64,000 bases of DNA from an uncultured Alphaproteobacteria bacterium (GTDB lineage Bacteria; Pseudomonadota; Alphaproteobacteria; Thalassobaculales; Thalassobaculaceae), in the NCBI GenBank assembly GCA_902629125.1, contig CACOPQ010000007.1, positions 1 through 64,000 of the forward strand. The letters are read 5' to 3'. This document shows positions 46,381-55,878 of the stretch, in pieces (within the stretch, counting starts at the first letter, position 1; the number at the start of each line of letters is the position of its first letter). The notes beneath the pieces were generated by a model, which was not told where the DNA came from, made no database searches, and was given only the letters and a program-made list of their open reading frames with translations. The translations under genes were made by a program, and so were the position numbers.

Positions 46381-46848
46381 ATGCGACGTGGATCTCTTGA
46401 GACAACTGTCGGTGCTCTCGTGATTGTGATAGCTGTAATATTTGCAATATTTGCGTACAACGTGACTGATTACGGAAGAAAAACGGGATATTTGCTCTTT
46501 GCTGAATTTAATCATATAGGTTCCATAAAAACGGGTAGTGATGTTAAGGTCGGTGGTATTCCTGTGGGAAAAGTGAAGGAGCTTTCTCTGAATTCTGAGA
46601 CTTTCAAAGCCCGGATTTCTCTAGACATTGATAATAAGTACAACTTTCCATTGGATACAGCGGTAACGATTGGAAGCGAGGGTCTTTTGGGTGGGAGTTT
46701 CGTTGAAATTATTCCCGGAGGGATGGATGGGAACCTTCAACCGAATGATGAAATCGAGTTTACTCAAGATGCTGTGGACATGCTTCAGTTACTAGGGAAA
46801 TTTATGTTTTCGGGGGCAGCCGACAAAGATGAAGTTAAAGCTAAATGA
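46381..46848 (+). CDS. mlaD: MlaD-like MCE domain protein
   Basis: This 155-residue protein has one N-terminal transmembrane helix (GALVIVIAVIFAIFAYNV) and a single MCE domain (GYLLFAEFNHIGSIKTGSDVK; VKVGGIPVGKVKELSLN). It is the periplasmic substrate-binding part of the Mla phospholipid transport system that keeps outer-membrane lipid asymmetry; the ATPase and permease genes are not in this window. It follows NDUFA12 by 41 bases and overlaps the DUF2155 gene by 20, consistent with one operon. Confidence 0.92.
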   Translation: MRRGSLETTVGALVIVIAVIFAIFAYNVTDYGRKTGYLLFAEFNHIGSIKTGSDVKVGGIPVGKVKELSLNSETFKARISLDIDNKYNFPLDTAVTIGSEGLLGGSFVEIIPGGMDGNLQPNDEIEFTQDAVDMLQLLGKFMFSGAADKDEVKAK

Positions 46849-47293
46849 TGCAATCCCCGACAAAACATCTAAGAGAACGGCGATCAAGAATTTGACCCTT
46901 AAACTTGCTACCTTGGTTTTGAGCAAAGTTCTATGGATAAATTGTGTCTATGGCCAAAGTGGCTCTAAATATACAGGTTTATTCATTGACACAAATAAAG
47001 CAGTGCTGCAGGGTTTAGATAAAACAACAGCTCGCGTTTCCACATTTGAACTGAATATCGATGAGCGTGGCACTTTTGGTACCTTAATTATCAAAGTGCG
47101 AGCTTGCAGAAAACGACCCCCGACGGAACCGCCGGAAAGTGCAGCCTATGTCGAAGTGCTTGATAAAAAAATTGGTGAAGAGCCCACAAATCTTTTTGCC
47201 GGTTGGATGTTTGCGTCTAGCCCAACACTCAATAGTTTGCAACACCCAGTTTATGATGTCTGGGTTCTAAAATGTTCTGGTCCTAAAACGTAA
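46829..47293 (+). CDS. DUF2155 domain-containing protein
   Basis: This 154-residue protein has a likely N-terminal export signal (basic KTSKRTAIKN then LTLKLATLVLSKVLWINCVYG) and a DUF2155 domain (AVLQGLDKTTARVSTFELN; RACRKRPPTEPPESAAYVEV; HPVYDVWVLKC). The family is almost confined to Alphaproteobacteria and regularly follows mlaD; its function is unknown, but location suggests a periplasmic role near the outer membrane. Its last 43 bases overlap the aat gene on the other strand. Confidence 0.88.
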   Translation: MKLKLNDAIPDKTSKRTAIKNLTLKLATLVLSKVLWINCVYGQSGSKYTGLFIDTNKAVLQGLDKTTARVSTFELNIDERGTFGTLIIKVRACRKRPPTEPPESAAYVEVLDKKIGEEPTNLFAGWMFASSPTLNSLQHPVYDVWVLKCSGPKT

Positions 47294-47907
47294 TTTAGGT
47301 CGGGAGATCGTCTAGGAAATGTCGCCTCCAGATTAATTGCGAGGTTAAGGCGTTTTTTGTAATCTTCCCGCGATATATCAATTGCTCCAAATTGAACAAG
47401 ATGTTTATTAGTGAATTGACTGTCCAATAATACAAATCCCTCCTGTTTAAGAGAAGCGACGAGATGCACTAGAGCAACTTTGCTTGCATTTGGTTTTATG
47501 GAGAACATGCTTTCACCAAAAAATGCCGCGCCAATTGATAAACCATACAACCCACCGACAATGTTTTTATTGCACCAGATTTCAATACTGTGGCAGTACC
47601 CCTTCTCGAATAGCTGATGATATAAAGTTTTTATTTCGTGGTTAATCCATGTGGTTGGCCGATTGCTTGAAACCTGCGAACATCCGTGGAGAACGCTGGA
47701 AAAATCAGCGTTATAGGTAACTTTAAAAATACCTTTTCTAATGAGTTTACGAAGACTTCTAGGTATATGAAAAGTTTCAAGGGGAATTATTCCTCTTGGG
47801 TCTGGGTCAAAAAATTCGATTTTGGCGACACCTTTGCTGTTTGCCATAGGAAAGATGCCAATTTTATAGGCTTCAATTAATAGATCTGGAGTTATTTTTG
47901 TCATCAC
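47251..47907 (-). CDS. aat: Leucyl/phenylalanyl-tRNA--protein transferase
   Basis: This 218-residue enzyme attaches Leu or Phe to proteins with N-terminal Arg or Lys, marking them for ClpS-ClpAP. AYKIGIFPMAN opens the catalytic domain; GGLYGLSIGAAFFGESMFS and KVALVHLVASLKQEGFVLLD are family hallmarks. A GTG at 47907 and an ATG at 47904 are both possible starts. It is convergent with DUF2155, with a 43-base overlap. Together with clpS-clpA in this window the bacterial N-end rule pathway is accounted for except ClpP. Confidence 0.94.
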   Translation of the reverse strand: MMTKITPDLLIEAYKIGIFPMANSKGVAKIEFFDPDPRGIIPLETFHIPRSLRKLIRKGIFKVTYNADFSSVLHGCSQVSSNRPTTWINHEIKTLYHQLFEKGYCHSIEIWCNKNIVGGLYGLSIGAAFFGESMFSIKPNASKVALVHLVASLKQEGFVLLDSQFTNKHLVQFGAIDISREDYKKRLNLAINLEATFPRRSPDLNYVLGPEHFRTQTS

Positions 47908-47931
47908 GTGATGTTATTAATTTGTGCACTT

Positions 47932-49272
47932 TTACGGTTGCAAAAAGTGGTCCTCGAGCCAATGAATATCATAGTCTCCCTCAACAAAATTCTTATTATC
48001 GAGCAGCTTTTGGTGCAAAGAAATCGTAGTTTTGATGTTGCCAATTACAAATTCGTCCAAAGCCCTACGTAGTCTCGCGAGACATTGTTTCCTGTTTTGA
48101 CCATGTACTATCAATTTCGAGACTAGGCTGTCATAATAAGGAGGGATTTCGTAACCAGAATAGATCCCTGAGTCTATCCTGACTCCTAAACCGCCTGGCG
48201 GGTGGTAGTCAGTTATTTTTCCGGGAGAAGGCATAAAGTTATCTGGATCCTCCGCATTAATGCGGCATTCAATAGAATGCCCATTTATGGTCACCTCATT
48301 TTGTTGAATGTTGAGGGGTTTTCCAGCACTAATTTCAATTTGTGTCTGTACAAGGTCAAAGCCAGTAACCATTTCTGTTATGGGATGCTCTACTTGTAAA
48401 CGTGTATTCATTTCTATGAAGTAAAACTCGCCTTTTTCATACAAAAACTCTATTGTTCCCAAACTTTCATAACCAAATTTTTTCATTGCAGATGCAGCTA
48501 AATTGCCAATATTCTCCCGCCTCGTTTTGGTGAGTGCAGGAGAAGGTGTTTCCTCCAATATTTTTTGATGTCGGCGTTGAAGCGAACAATCTCGTTCTCC
48601 TAGATGCAATACATTACCAAATTTATCACCAACAATTTGGATCTCGATATGACGCGGGTTCGCGAGATAACGTTCAATATATACCTCCCCTGATCCAAAT
48701 GCGGCCTCAGCTTCTGATTGAGCCAGCTGGATAGCATTTGACAGCTCGGTCTCCGAAAAAGCGATCTGCATCCCCTTTCCTCCGCCTCCAGCGGCCGCTT
48801 TGACAATAACTGGGAAACCTATATCGTTAGCGACCAAAACAGCTTCTTCTTTGGTGGTTATTGCGCCATCTGATCCAGGAACGCAGGGTATGCCAAGCTG
48901 AAGAGCCATTTTTTTTGCTTCGATCTTATCTCCCATCACCCTAATATGCTCTGGTTTGGGGCCAATAAACGTGAGGCCGTGGTCCTGAACAATTTGAGCA
49001 AACGAAGGATTCTCAGAGAGAAAGCCGACGCCGGGATGAATTGCATCTGCGCCTGATATGGCAGCGGCCGATAAGATCGCTGGGATATTTAAATAACTCT
49101 CTTTTGAAGTTGGCGGACCGATGCATACACTTTCGTCGGCTAATCTGACATGCATTGCTGACGAATCGGCGGTGGAGTGGACGGCTACCGTTTTTATCCC
49201 CATTTCACGGCAAGCGCGTTGAACTCTGATGGCAACGTCACCTCTATTAGCAATAACTATCTTTTTAAACAT
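47932..49272 (-). CDS. accC: Acetyl-CoA carboxylase, biotin carboxylase subunit
   Basis: This 446-residue ATP-grasp enzyme carboxylates biotin on AccB for malonyl-CoA synthesis. The N-terminal IANRGDVAIRVQRACREMG, glycine loop KAAAGGGGKGMQIAFSE and active-site FIEMNTRLQVEHPITEMVTG are diagnostic. It lies 42 bases after accB in the order accB-accC, as is usual. The missing transferase subunits (AccA/AccD) are not in the window. Confidence 0.97.
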   Translation of the reverse strand: MFKKIVIANRGDVAIRVQRACREMGIKTVAVHSTADSSAMHVRLADESVCIGPPTSKESYLNIPAILSAAAISGADAIHPGVGFLSENPSFAQIVQDHGLTFIGPKPEHIRVMGDKIEAKKMALQLGIPCVPGSDGAITTKEEAVLVANDIGFPVIVKAAAGGGGKGMQIAFSETELSNAIQLAQSEAEAAFGSGEVYIERYLANPRHIEIQIVGDKFGNVLHLGERDCSLQRRHQKILEETPSPALTKTRRENIGNLAASAMKKFGYESLGTIEFLYEKGEFYFIEMNTRLQVEHPITEMVTGFDLVQTQIEISAGKPLNIQQNEVTINGHSIECRINAEDPDNFMPSPGKITDYHPPGGLGVRIDSGIYSGYEIPPYYDSLVSKLIVHGQNRKQCLARLRRALDEFVIGNIKTTISLHQKLLDNKNFVEGDYDIHWLEDHFLQP

Positions 49273-49314
49273 TTTTAGTCACAATTGTCGTGCCATTCAA
49301 ACTGTTTACAATTG

Positions 49315-49764
49315 TCATTCTATTATCAACAGCCACTGGTCAAATTCAACGGGTTCGCTGGCTGCAACCAGAACTTCTTTCACCACACCTGATCTATGAG
49401 CTGAGATAGGGTTCATGACTTTCATGGCCTCAATAATCATTACTGTATCACCTTGTTCAACCCTATCTCCTACCTTGACGAAAGGAGGTGAAGAGGGGTC
49501 TGGCGTCAAATATGCTGTTCCAACCATTGGTGACTTTAAAATTTGATCATCTTGGTGCTCAGGATTTAATCCTTCTTTATTAGGCGTGGGAGCATGCGTG
49601 GTTGTTGCGGCTGTATTCAGGTTAGTTGCCAGCAAAGATGATGTTACCGGGCGAGCTACTCGTATTTTCCAATCATTTGTGGCGTACTCTAATTCACCAA
49701 GACCTGTTTCCTCTAAGAGTGCAGCGAGTCGGCGCACAAGATCGCTATCAACCTCATGTGACAC
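49315..49764 (-). CDS. accB: Acetyl-CoA carboxylase, biotin carboxyl carrier protein
   Basis: This 149-residue carrier has a C-terminal biotinyl domain with EAMKVMNPI; the biotinylated Lys is about residue 115. A Pro/Thr-rich linker (TTHAPTPNKEGL) connects it to a short N-terminal helix. It starts with GTG behind a perfect AGGAGG. It lies 24 bases after aroQ and just ahead of accC; aroQ-accB-accC is a common alphaproteobacterial arrangement. Confidence 0.96.
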   Translation of the reverse strand: MSHEVDSDLVRRLAALLEETGLGELEYATNDWKIRVARPVTSSLLATNLNTAATTTHAPTPNKEGLNPEHQDDQILKSPMVGTAYLTPDPSSPPFVKVGDRVEQGDTVMIIEAMKVMNPISAHRSGVVKEVLVAASEPVEFDQWLLIIE

Positions 49765-49788
49765 TTGTTCCTCCTAAAATAAATACCA

Positions 49789-50241
49789 TCACTCGGCACA
49801 TTCAATGAGTCGTGCCATTGCGTCAATTGCTAGAACATATCCGTGAGCACCAAAACCGCAAATTATGCCGGTTGCGGCTTGCGCAACATACGAATGATGC
49901 CGAAACGCTTCTCTTGCATGGATATTTGATAGGTGGAGTTCGATCACTGGCAATTCAGATATATTTAGGGCATCTAATATGGCGACAGATGTATGCGTAT
50001 ATCCGGCTGCATTAATTATAATTCCAGCTGCTGTGACTCTTGCGTTTTGGATGTCGGCTACGATTTCACCTTCGAGATTAGATTGTTTGAAATTCACTGT
50101 CAGGCCAAGTGAAGTAGCACGTTGGTTGCACAATTCTTCTATATCAGCGAGCGTTTCGCAACCATATATATTCGGTTCACGGACACCAAGCATGTTTAAA
50201 TTGGGACCATTTAGTATCAGAATTTCAGATGACTCAGACAC
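49789..50241 (-). CDS. aroQ: 3-dehydroquinate dehydratase, type II
   Basis: This 150-residue type II dehydroquinase of the shikimate pathway forms a dodecamer in known cases. The active-site loop [18 protein letters not shown] contains the catalytic Arg and Tyr, [17 protein letters not shown] supplies the Asn and His region and [17 protein letters not shown] the second His. It starts with GTG preceded by AGAGG. It heads the aroQ-accB-accC operon; no other shikimate genes are in the window. Confidence 0.96.
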   Translation of the reverse strand: MSESSEILILNGPNLNMLGVREPNIYGCETLADIEELCNQRATSLGLTVNFKQSNLEGEIVADIQNARVTAAGIIINAAGYTHTSVAILDALNISELPVIELHLSNIHAREAFRHHSYVAQAATGIICGFGAHGYVLAIDAMARLIECAE

Positions 50242-50752
50242 GGTGGATACCTCTTTTAGAAAATTGACTTAGCAATGTCATTTAAGTTTATTTACAATAA
50301 CCTTTTAAATTGGGAACGCGCAACGCCCGTTTAATTTCTATCGTAATTTCCAATGGGGCAGGACTTTTTTCTAGGTAGTTTATCGGATCGTCCAACCAGG
50401 TCTTGGTTTACCTTCCTATGGAACGTTAATGATGTTGTTAGCCTATAGCGTTAGTGGTAGTACCATGACGAGTATAAATTTCGTATAGGGCCTGCAGAGG
50501 TTTAAACGCATTTATGTTTTAAAATCGTGTACGCTTTAAATAAGGAGACATTTCCAACAAAAAAGATTTTTGCATAGCATAAAGGTGCCTGAATTCGAAA
50601 TTTAATGATTCCTAAAGTGCTAATGTAAAAGTAAAAATGTAAATATTGTTATGCGGTGGAGTTCGCATACCGGAATTAAACGCTCAAGAATAATAAATGG
50701 AATCAAACAAGGCCGCCTCCGAAAGGTGATTTCCAATCCTGTCCAATCCACT
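50242..50752. other. Long intergenic region between aroQ and the UbiD-like gene
   Basis: This stretch of about 510 bases contains the aroQ promoter. I see no open frame with family features and no stable hairpin with a T tract. A short tandem GGATTGGA pair (minus strand, near 50740-50752) lies at the UbiD end. A decayed gene is possible, but I cannot read one. Confidence 0.35.
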
Positions 50753-52129
50753 CTAATCTATCCATTGTGCAATAAGCCCTTCGTCCTCTTCGCCAGGGAT
50801 ATTAACGACTGTGTAACGGAGCGGCTCACTTTCAAGTGGTTTTGTTGCATCTATACCCATTTTGTCAACCAATCCATCCTTTCCGGATGGATCAAGTTTT
50901 GATCCTAGTGCTCCTTTCACAACAATAGTATCAGACGAAGCCTGAAAACGAGTTGCAACTGCCCACTCGACCGCAGTTGGATCGTGTACATCTACATCCT
51001 CATCAACTATTGTAGCCATTTTTATGTCAGCGTGACTAGCGAATGCACCAAAGATAATATTTTTTTGTTCTCCTTCTAATCGTTTTTTTACCTTTACGGC
51101 GAGGTGGTATCTACATACTCCACCCCTCGAAAGGTGGACATCCATAACATTAGAAAATTGGCGCTGAAGGGCTGTCAAGATTGAGGCCTCCCGAGGTATA
51201 GCACCTAATAGCAGGTGCTCCATAGCAGCAGGAACTATCGTGTGGTATATTGGGCTCTCTCGGTGTGTGATAGCGTCGATCTTGATTACCTGCCGTTTGC
51301 CGGCAGGTCCGTAATACTGGGGAAACTCCCCAAATGGACCCTCAGACTCCCTTACATTTGGCAAAAGCCTACCTTCGATGATAATTTCACTGGTTGCTGG
51401 AACACGAACATCATTGGTAATGCATTTAACAACGTCCAAAGGCTTTTTTATTAAGCCTCCAGCCACACCCAATTCGTCGGTATTAAGGGGTAAGATGGCT
51501 TGGCTCGCCAAAAGGCTCATAGGATCACTACCAATAGAAATTGATACGGGTAGAGACTGGTCTTTATTTTCTGCCATCTCAAAAAACTTATTGAGGTCAC
51601 GCGGTAGAATTAGAATCCCTAGTGTGTCGGGCCCATTTATCTGTAATCGATTAATAGAGACGTTTTGTTCTCCGGATTGTGGGTTTCGTGCAATAACCAG
51701 ACCAGCGGTTATATACTCCCCGCTATCATATTCATTATGAGTTGGAATTGGCAAAATACTTTTAATATCAATATTCTTTCTAATTACAACTTCCTGGGCT
51801 TGCGCTTTTTTAATCTCCTTCCATGGAATTGGGTTTAGGACGGCTTCGCGAAAGTGTTCCAAAAGCATATTATTTGAGATACCCATCGCCTCCGCTATCC
51901 AATCTCTTTTAGAGACGATTCCTGAAACGACTGCAATGGGATGATGATCTGGATTGGGAAACAAAACCGCCTTGTCTCCGTCAAGTTGCTTGGCTATTGC
52001 CGCAAGGGTATATTTAAGTGGCACACCTTTTTTTGTTATAACGAGCCTTTTAGTTTTTTCGAGATGGGCAATCCAGTCCCGCATACTTTGGAACGCCTCC
52101 GTGTTGAGAGTTGGTTTCTTGACGGTCAT
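50753..52129 (-). CDS. UbiD family decarboxylase
   Basis: This 458-residue prenylated-FMN-dependent decarboxylase acts on aromatic or alpha,beta-unsaturated acids. Characteristic segments are LPIPTHNEYDSGEYITAGLV, ESEGPFGEFPQYYGPAGKRQ (with the catalytic Glu region) and VDEDVDVHDPTAVEWAVATR. It is shorter than UbiD of E. coli (about 490), and with no ubiX (prFMN synthase) nearby its role in ubiquinone synthesis cannot be assumed; similar enzymes take part in aromatic acid catabolism. GGGAGAG precedes the ATG. Confidence 0.9.
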   Translation of the reverse strand: MTVKKPTLNTEAFQSMRDWIAHLEKTKRLVITKKGVPLKYTLAAIAKQLDGDKAVLFPNPDHHPIAVVSGIVSKRDWIAEAMGISNNMLLEHFREAVLNPIPWKEIKKAQAQEVVIRKNIDIKSILPIPTHNEYDSGEYITAGLVIARNPQSGEQNVSINRLQINGPDTLGILILPRDLNKFFEMAENKDQSLPVSISIGSDPMSLLASQAILPLNTDELGVAGGLIKKPLDVVKCITNDVRVPATSEIIIEGRLLPNVRESEGPFGEFPQYYGPAGKRQVIKIDAITHRESPIYHTIVPAAMEHLLLGAIPREASILTALQRQFSNVMDVHLSRGGVCRYHLAVKVKKRLEGEQKNIIFGAFASHADIKMATIVDEDVDVHDPTAVEWAVATRFQASSDTIVVKGALGSKLDPSGKDGLVDKMGIDATKPLESEPLRYTVVNIPGEEDEGLIAQWID

Positions 52130-52352
52130 GACGACTCTCCCGGTTACTAGGTTTCTCTGTTGCCTTTTGAGATATTCACATTGAAGATACTATTAATTAT
52201 AAATAAAATAATGCCTAGCGTATTATAGGTAGTCTGGTCCGATGAAGAGTTAAATTTTGGTTTCTTGAATCCTTTATAAATATACAATAAATAATGTATT
52301 TTCATTTTGTCAAGTTGTCACGCAGTGTGCTGAAGATTAGAAGGGTAGGGAA

Positions 52353-52628
52353 TTGACGGATTTTGAACTTCTGCGAATTGATGAGGCAATCTTGCCATTT
52401 ATGAATGGCGACAGTTTGTCAGATACTCCAAAGCAGTTTTCCTTAGCTAAAGTAGTAGAAATCACTATCGACGGAGTTGTTTATCAGCAACCGCTGGAAA
52501 ATCCTTGTACGTGGTTGGAAATTTTTAGGGCCTTCGATCTTGTTCTAATAAGGTCTAATGCAAACAGGAGATTTGATCTCGCGGGTGTCACACATCACAA
52601 AAAAGTCCTGAGTGGAATTTGGCTATGA
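52353..52628 (+). CDS. Hypothetical protein
   Basis: This 91-residue frame begins at TTG behind AAGGGTAGGG, an unusually strong ribosome binding site. The sequence shows a strand-rich middle (VVEITIDGVVYQQPLENP) and an ending with SGIWL. The only other start options in the frame are blocked by a stop at 52338. I do not recognise a family. It lies between the UbiD promoter and a ParB-like gene on the other strand. Confidence 0.5.
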   Translation: MTDFELLRIDEAILPFMNGDSLSDTPKQFSLAKVVEITIDGVVYQQPLENPCTWLEIFRAFDLVLIRSNANRRFDLAGVTHHKKVLSGIWL

Positions 52629-52661
52629 ACAGATACGGAATAATCTTTGATACTGACTAGC

Positions 52662-52928
52662 TTAGTGTAGCCGCGCTCTGACAATAAATGCCGTTATGGT
52701 TTTTTCTCCAAGAGAGCGGCACGCTTCTAAACGGTGTAATCCTTCGATCAAAACAAAGCGACTTCCATCCTTTCGAACTTGTATTGGTACTTTCTGACCT
52801 TCTTCCAGAATTTCTAGCGCTAGGTTCTTAACAGTTTCCTCATTTAGCTTGGCCCGGCGTTTCACGGGTACGTAAATTTGATCTATTGGTAAAATTTGAT
52901 CTTCCATATAAAGAATATAATAAGACAT
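52662..52928 (-). CDS. ParB-like N-terminal domain protein
   Basis: This small protein of 88 residues consists almost only of a ParB/Spo0J-sulfiredoxin-type domain: LPIDQIYVPVKRRAKLNEET, ALEILEEGQKVPIQVRKDG and FVLIEGLHRLEACRSLGEKT, the last being the nucleotide-binding box (here GLHRL in place of GERRF). It has no helix-turn-helix, so it is not a chromosome-partition ParB; similar stand-alone domains occur in plasmid and accessory genes. The start is the ATG at 52928; an internal ATG at 52907 is an alternative. Confidence 0.72.
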   Translation of the reverse strand: MSYYILYMEDQILPIDQIYVPVKRRAKLNEETVKNLALEILEEGQKVPIQVRKDGSRFVLIEGLHRLEACRSLGEKTITAFIVRARLH

Positions 52929-53111
52929 AGCTCTACAGTACAGCCTTTAGTAGCGTTTTGTTTTCCTTTCTCGATATAGATATTTCCAATGCCGGGATGC
53001 TGCTTGAAAATGTAGATAAGTTGTCCATCGATCTTAGGAAATGTTAAAAAAGACTCGCCTTTTCTGCTTGGGATAATATATACGGTTATAAAAAAATAAT
53101 GTGGATCTCTA

Positions 53112-53480
53112 ATGCTGCGAAAATTGTTCATCGTGGGTCTCTTTTGCTTGGCGGTTGGCGCAGAGGCCAACGCCGAGACATTGTCTGGTAACCAGATTGT
53201 CGAAAAAGACGGAATATCATACAGCACTCTGACTAACGAGCCACACGATGGATCGGTGATAAATTTTTTCTCTAACGGTCAGCTAGACTACAAAGGTAGT
53301 TTCAAAAATGGCAGGAAAGAGGGAATTTGGGTTGGCTACTACCTAGACGGGCAATTACGTTTTAAGGGCCGATACAAAAATGGAAAACGGCACGGGCGAT
53401 GGGAAACTAAGACGAAATACGGTCAAAAGAAGCGCTGGCAGTCAGGGATGTTTAAAGACGATATACGGATCTCTGATTAA
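53112..53480 (+). CDS. Exported MORN-repeat protein
   Basis: This 122-residue protein has an N-terminal signal peptide (MLRKLFIVGLFCLAVGAEAN, cleavage after the Ala-rich end) and three MORN-like repeats: NGQLDYKGSFKNGRKEGIW, DGQLRFKGRYKNGKRHGRW and a degenerate third. MORN-repeat proteins of bacteria are often periplasmic or surface-exposed and of unknown function. It is divergent from the ParB-like gene and stands alone. Confidence 0.75.
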   Translation: MLRKLFIVGLFCLAVGAEANAETLSGNQIVEKDGISYSTLTNEPHDGSVINFFSNGQLDYKGSFKNGRKEGIWVGYYLDGQLRFKGRYKNGKRHGRWETKTKYGQKKRWQSGMFKDDIRISD

Positions 53481-53700
53481 TCGAAATCAGCTTTTAACAA
53501 AACCTCGTTGAAGTTGAGCCATTGCATAATCTCCAAAAAACGGCGATGTGATGCCTGCCGCTGCCTTTAAGATCCCGTACTTTTAAATGAATAAAATGCC
53601 GAACCCGTTGCTCGAGCACACATTTAATGTATATATAATAATATTTTCGGAAAATAAAATTGCGCAATTAACGTTATGTCTAGATAAAACCACAGGTGAT

Positions 53701-54336
53701 CTACTTGTCGTTTACTAATTTTGGGCCTTGTCCAAATGACCGTCCGTTTTGGTTTAAGAAAATTTTTTCATCATAACTACTTTCGCGCTTCAGAACGTGA
53801 TTTCTATGCGGAAACCTTCCGAAACGTGAAATTATCTCACGATGTCGTGTCCAACCCTGTATACTTTTTTCGATATAGTTGTGCCAAGCTTTTGGCGATC
53901 GCACTTTTAAACTATTAAGAAGCGCTAATCCATGATCCTGTTCTTTAATTTTTTCTGAGTGATGAAATGGGTGATACAACCAGATTGCAGAAGCTGGAGA
54001 TAAACCTATATCATGGCAGCGCGTGATTGCAGTAGTTACAATATTAATTGCTAGTTCATCACCGCTATAGGCTCGAGGCGTGTTGCGAAATATATTGCGG
54101 GTAAATTGGTCCAAAATTAGTATTAATGCTAGAGCACCATGTGCAGTATTAGCCCAATGCGATAACCTTCCATCACAAGCGCTCTCAACTTCCATCAAGA
54201 ACGTTGTTTGTATTTTTTGATCAATTTTTGTACCGCCGTTATACCAAAAGGGTTTTCTTGCAAAAGCGTTTTCAGGAGAATTGCGCGCGTCAGCAAACCA
54301 AAACTCAATAACTTTATCCACAAGTCTATTTTCCAT
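53701..54336 (-). CDS. DUF924 family protein
   Basis: This helical protein of 211 residues has the DUF924 landmarks VIEFWFADARNSPENAF, LILDQFTRNIFRNTPRAYSGD, LYHPFHHSEKIKEQDHGLAL and FGRFPHRNHVLKRES, in the usual order and spacing. DUF924 is a TPR-like fold widespread in Proteobacteria and eukaryotes with no known function. AAGGAAAT precedes the ATG. Confidence 0.88.
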   Translation of the reverse strand: MENRLVDKVIEFWFADARNSPENAFARKPFWYNGGTKIDQKIQTTFLMEVESACDGRLSHWANTAHGALALILILDQFTRNIFRNTPRAYSGDELAINIVTTAITRCHDIGLSPASAIWLYHPFHHSEKIKEQDHGLALLNSLKVRSPKAWHNYIEKSIQGWTRHREIISRFGRFPHRNHVLKRESSYDEKIFLNQNGRSFGQGPKLVNDK

Positions 54337-54652
54337 ATTTCCTTAAATCCAAAATTTTGGAGCCTTCTATTGACCTGAAGAACATGTCTTACATGTTAGA
54401 CCTTGTTGCGGTATCTCAGTCAAACATAATTCTTTATACGATCGACCTTGGTAAGAATAGAATTACAACATCCGGAATTACGGAACAAAAGTGGCTGTAT
54501 TTTCGCAAAAGACAGGATATAAGTATTTCCTTCGACACCTATTTTGGTTATTCTTACTGCCCAATACTCTGCGCTTTTTGCGAAATGGTTTTTTGTTTAG
54601 CAGGCACGATGGTATTTATGAGAAACATTTCCAAAAAAAATAAAAAAGCAAA

Positions 54653-54940
54653 ATGTTTAGTAAGATTAGTCAAAGATTAAAGGCCACACCATCCACAAAG
54701 ATTGTTAAATTTATATTAATCTTTTCGATGACGGGCAGCTCCTGCCTATTTATATCTGACAAAATCGCCTTTTATTTAGAAAGCTTCGCGGGTGTTGAGC
54801 AGCACATTGTCATAGACGTGATTTTAGTTACGATTACCTATCAAGTTCTACTTTTGTTTTTCTGTTTTCTATTTGGTGAATTCAAATACGTTTTAGGAAA
54901 ATACAAACGACTTAAAATGTTATTTTCCAGAGATACTTGA
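54653..54940 (+). CDS. Small membrane protein, DUF6787-like
   Basis: This 95-residue protein starts MFSKISQRLKATPSTKIVKF and has two hydrophobic helices, KFILIFSMTGSSCLFISDKI and ILVTITYQVLLLFFCFLFG, ending in a basic tail (GKYKRLKMLF). The layout resembles the DUF6787 group of small membrane proteins; the match is by eye only. A TTG-started frame just upstream (54357-54680) overlaps its beginning and is not supported. No function is known. Confidence 0.5.
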   Translation: MFSKISQRLKATPSTKIVKFILIFSMTGSSCLFISDKIAFYLESFAGVEQHIVIDVILVTITYQVLLLFFCFLFGEFKYVLGKYKRLKMLFSRDT

Positions 54941-54966
54941 TAAGTATTTTCGAATGAAATGATGTT

Positions 54967-55842
54967 TTACTTTTTGGGGGAGAACTCGTCTAACGCGAAT
55001 GGGTCAACCCCTTTGCCACCATCAGGCTTAAACGCTTGTAATACAACTTGATCTGCTCCAGCCCTAAAGTGAGCTTCTATACAATTACGTATATTTCTTT
55101 TACCCCAAACCACCATAGCGTCTAAGAACCGATTAGAGCCTTTTTCGGTGATTTCTTCTTCCAGAAATCCCAGGCGAAGCCAATTGTTGCGATAATTATC
55201 TAACTTCATATATCGTGCCATCTGAAACTGGGCGATGTTTCTAGCTTCCGTTTCGTTGTCGGTGAAACATATTTTCTGTTCAACACATAACCAGGGATCT
55301 GGTCCCATTATGTTTCGAGCCTTAGCAGTATGTTCTGGCGTTACGCAGTAAGGTAGGGCACCTTTGGCCCTGGTTGCCGCTAATTCTAGCATTTTAGGTC
55401 CAAGCGCGGCCAGTACAACTGAACGTTCTTCAACTTCTATGCTTTTGTCGATATTCGCAGTTCTCATATTTTCAAGATATTTTTGCATCGTGGCGACTGG
55501 TTTGCCATATCGATGTCCACGCGCGTCCTCGACTAGCGGAACGTGGCTCACTCCTAAGCCCAGGACAAATCGAGACGGATAAAACTGATTTAAACTATCA
55601 TACCCTTGAGAAGCTGTAACAGCATCTCTGGCATAGATGTTAGCTATGCCACTTGCTACCGTTAATGAATTACTTTGAGATAGTAAGAATCCCGCTAAAG
55701 CTAAGCATTCGTAGGAAAGAGACTCGGGAAACCACAGCGTTTGGTACCCCTTATCTTCCACTGTTTGGGCTAGTATTGCTAGTTCGCTTTTATTTAAGGT
55801 GTTGGTTGAGCACCAAATTCCAAGGCTGGTTGGTTTATGCAT
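54967..55842 (-). CDS. LLM-class flavin/F420-dependent oxidoreductase
   Basis: This 291-residue TIM-barrel protein is of the luciferase-like superfamily, closest in look to the probable F420-dependent TIGR03620 group. GYQTLWFPESLSYECLALAG, VASGIANIYARDAVTASQGY and PSRFVLGLGVSHVPLVEDAR are typical, as is the C-terminal RAGADQVVLQAFKPDGG. The cofactor (FMN or F420) cannot be decided from sequence by eye. It is the only intact LLM gene in the window; a decayed relative lies at 2754. Confidence 0.85.
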   Translation of the reverse strand: MHKPTSLGIWCSTNTLNKSELAILAQTVEDKGYQTLWFPESLSYECLALAGFLLSQSNSLTVASGIANIYARDAVTASQGYDSLNQFYPSRFVLGLGVSHVPLVEDARGHRYGKPVATMQKYLENMRTANIDKSIEVEERSVVLAALGPKMLELAATRAKGALPYCVTPEHTAKARNIMGPDPWLCVEQKICFTDNETEARNIAQFQMARYMKLDNYRNNWLRLGFLEEEITEKGSNRFLDAMVVWGKRNIRNCIEAHFRAGADQVVLQAFKPDGGKGVDPFALDEFSPKK

Positions 55843-55878
55843 AATTTTCTTGCCGATTGTGTCAGGAGTGCTCGTTTT

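Noticed and set aside
52662-52928. ParB-like protein as a sign of a plasmid or partition locus
   Set aside because: It has no helix-turn-helix, no parA and no parS-like repeats nearby, and core chromosomal genes lie close by.
54357-54680. 107-codon ORF from TTG
   Set aside because: No ribosome site, no family features, and it overlaps the better-supported gene at 54653.
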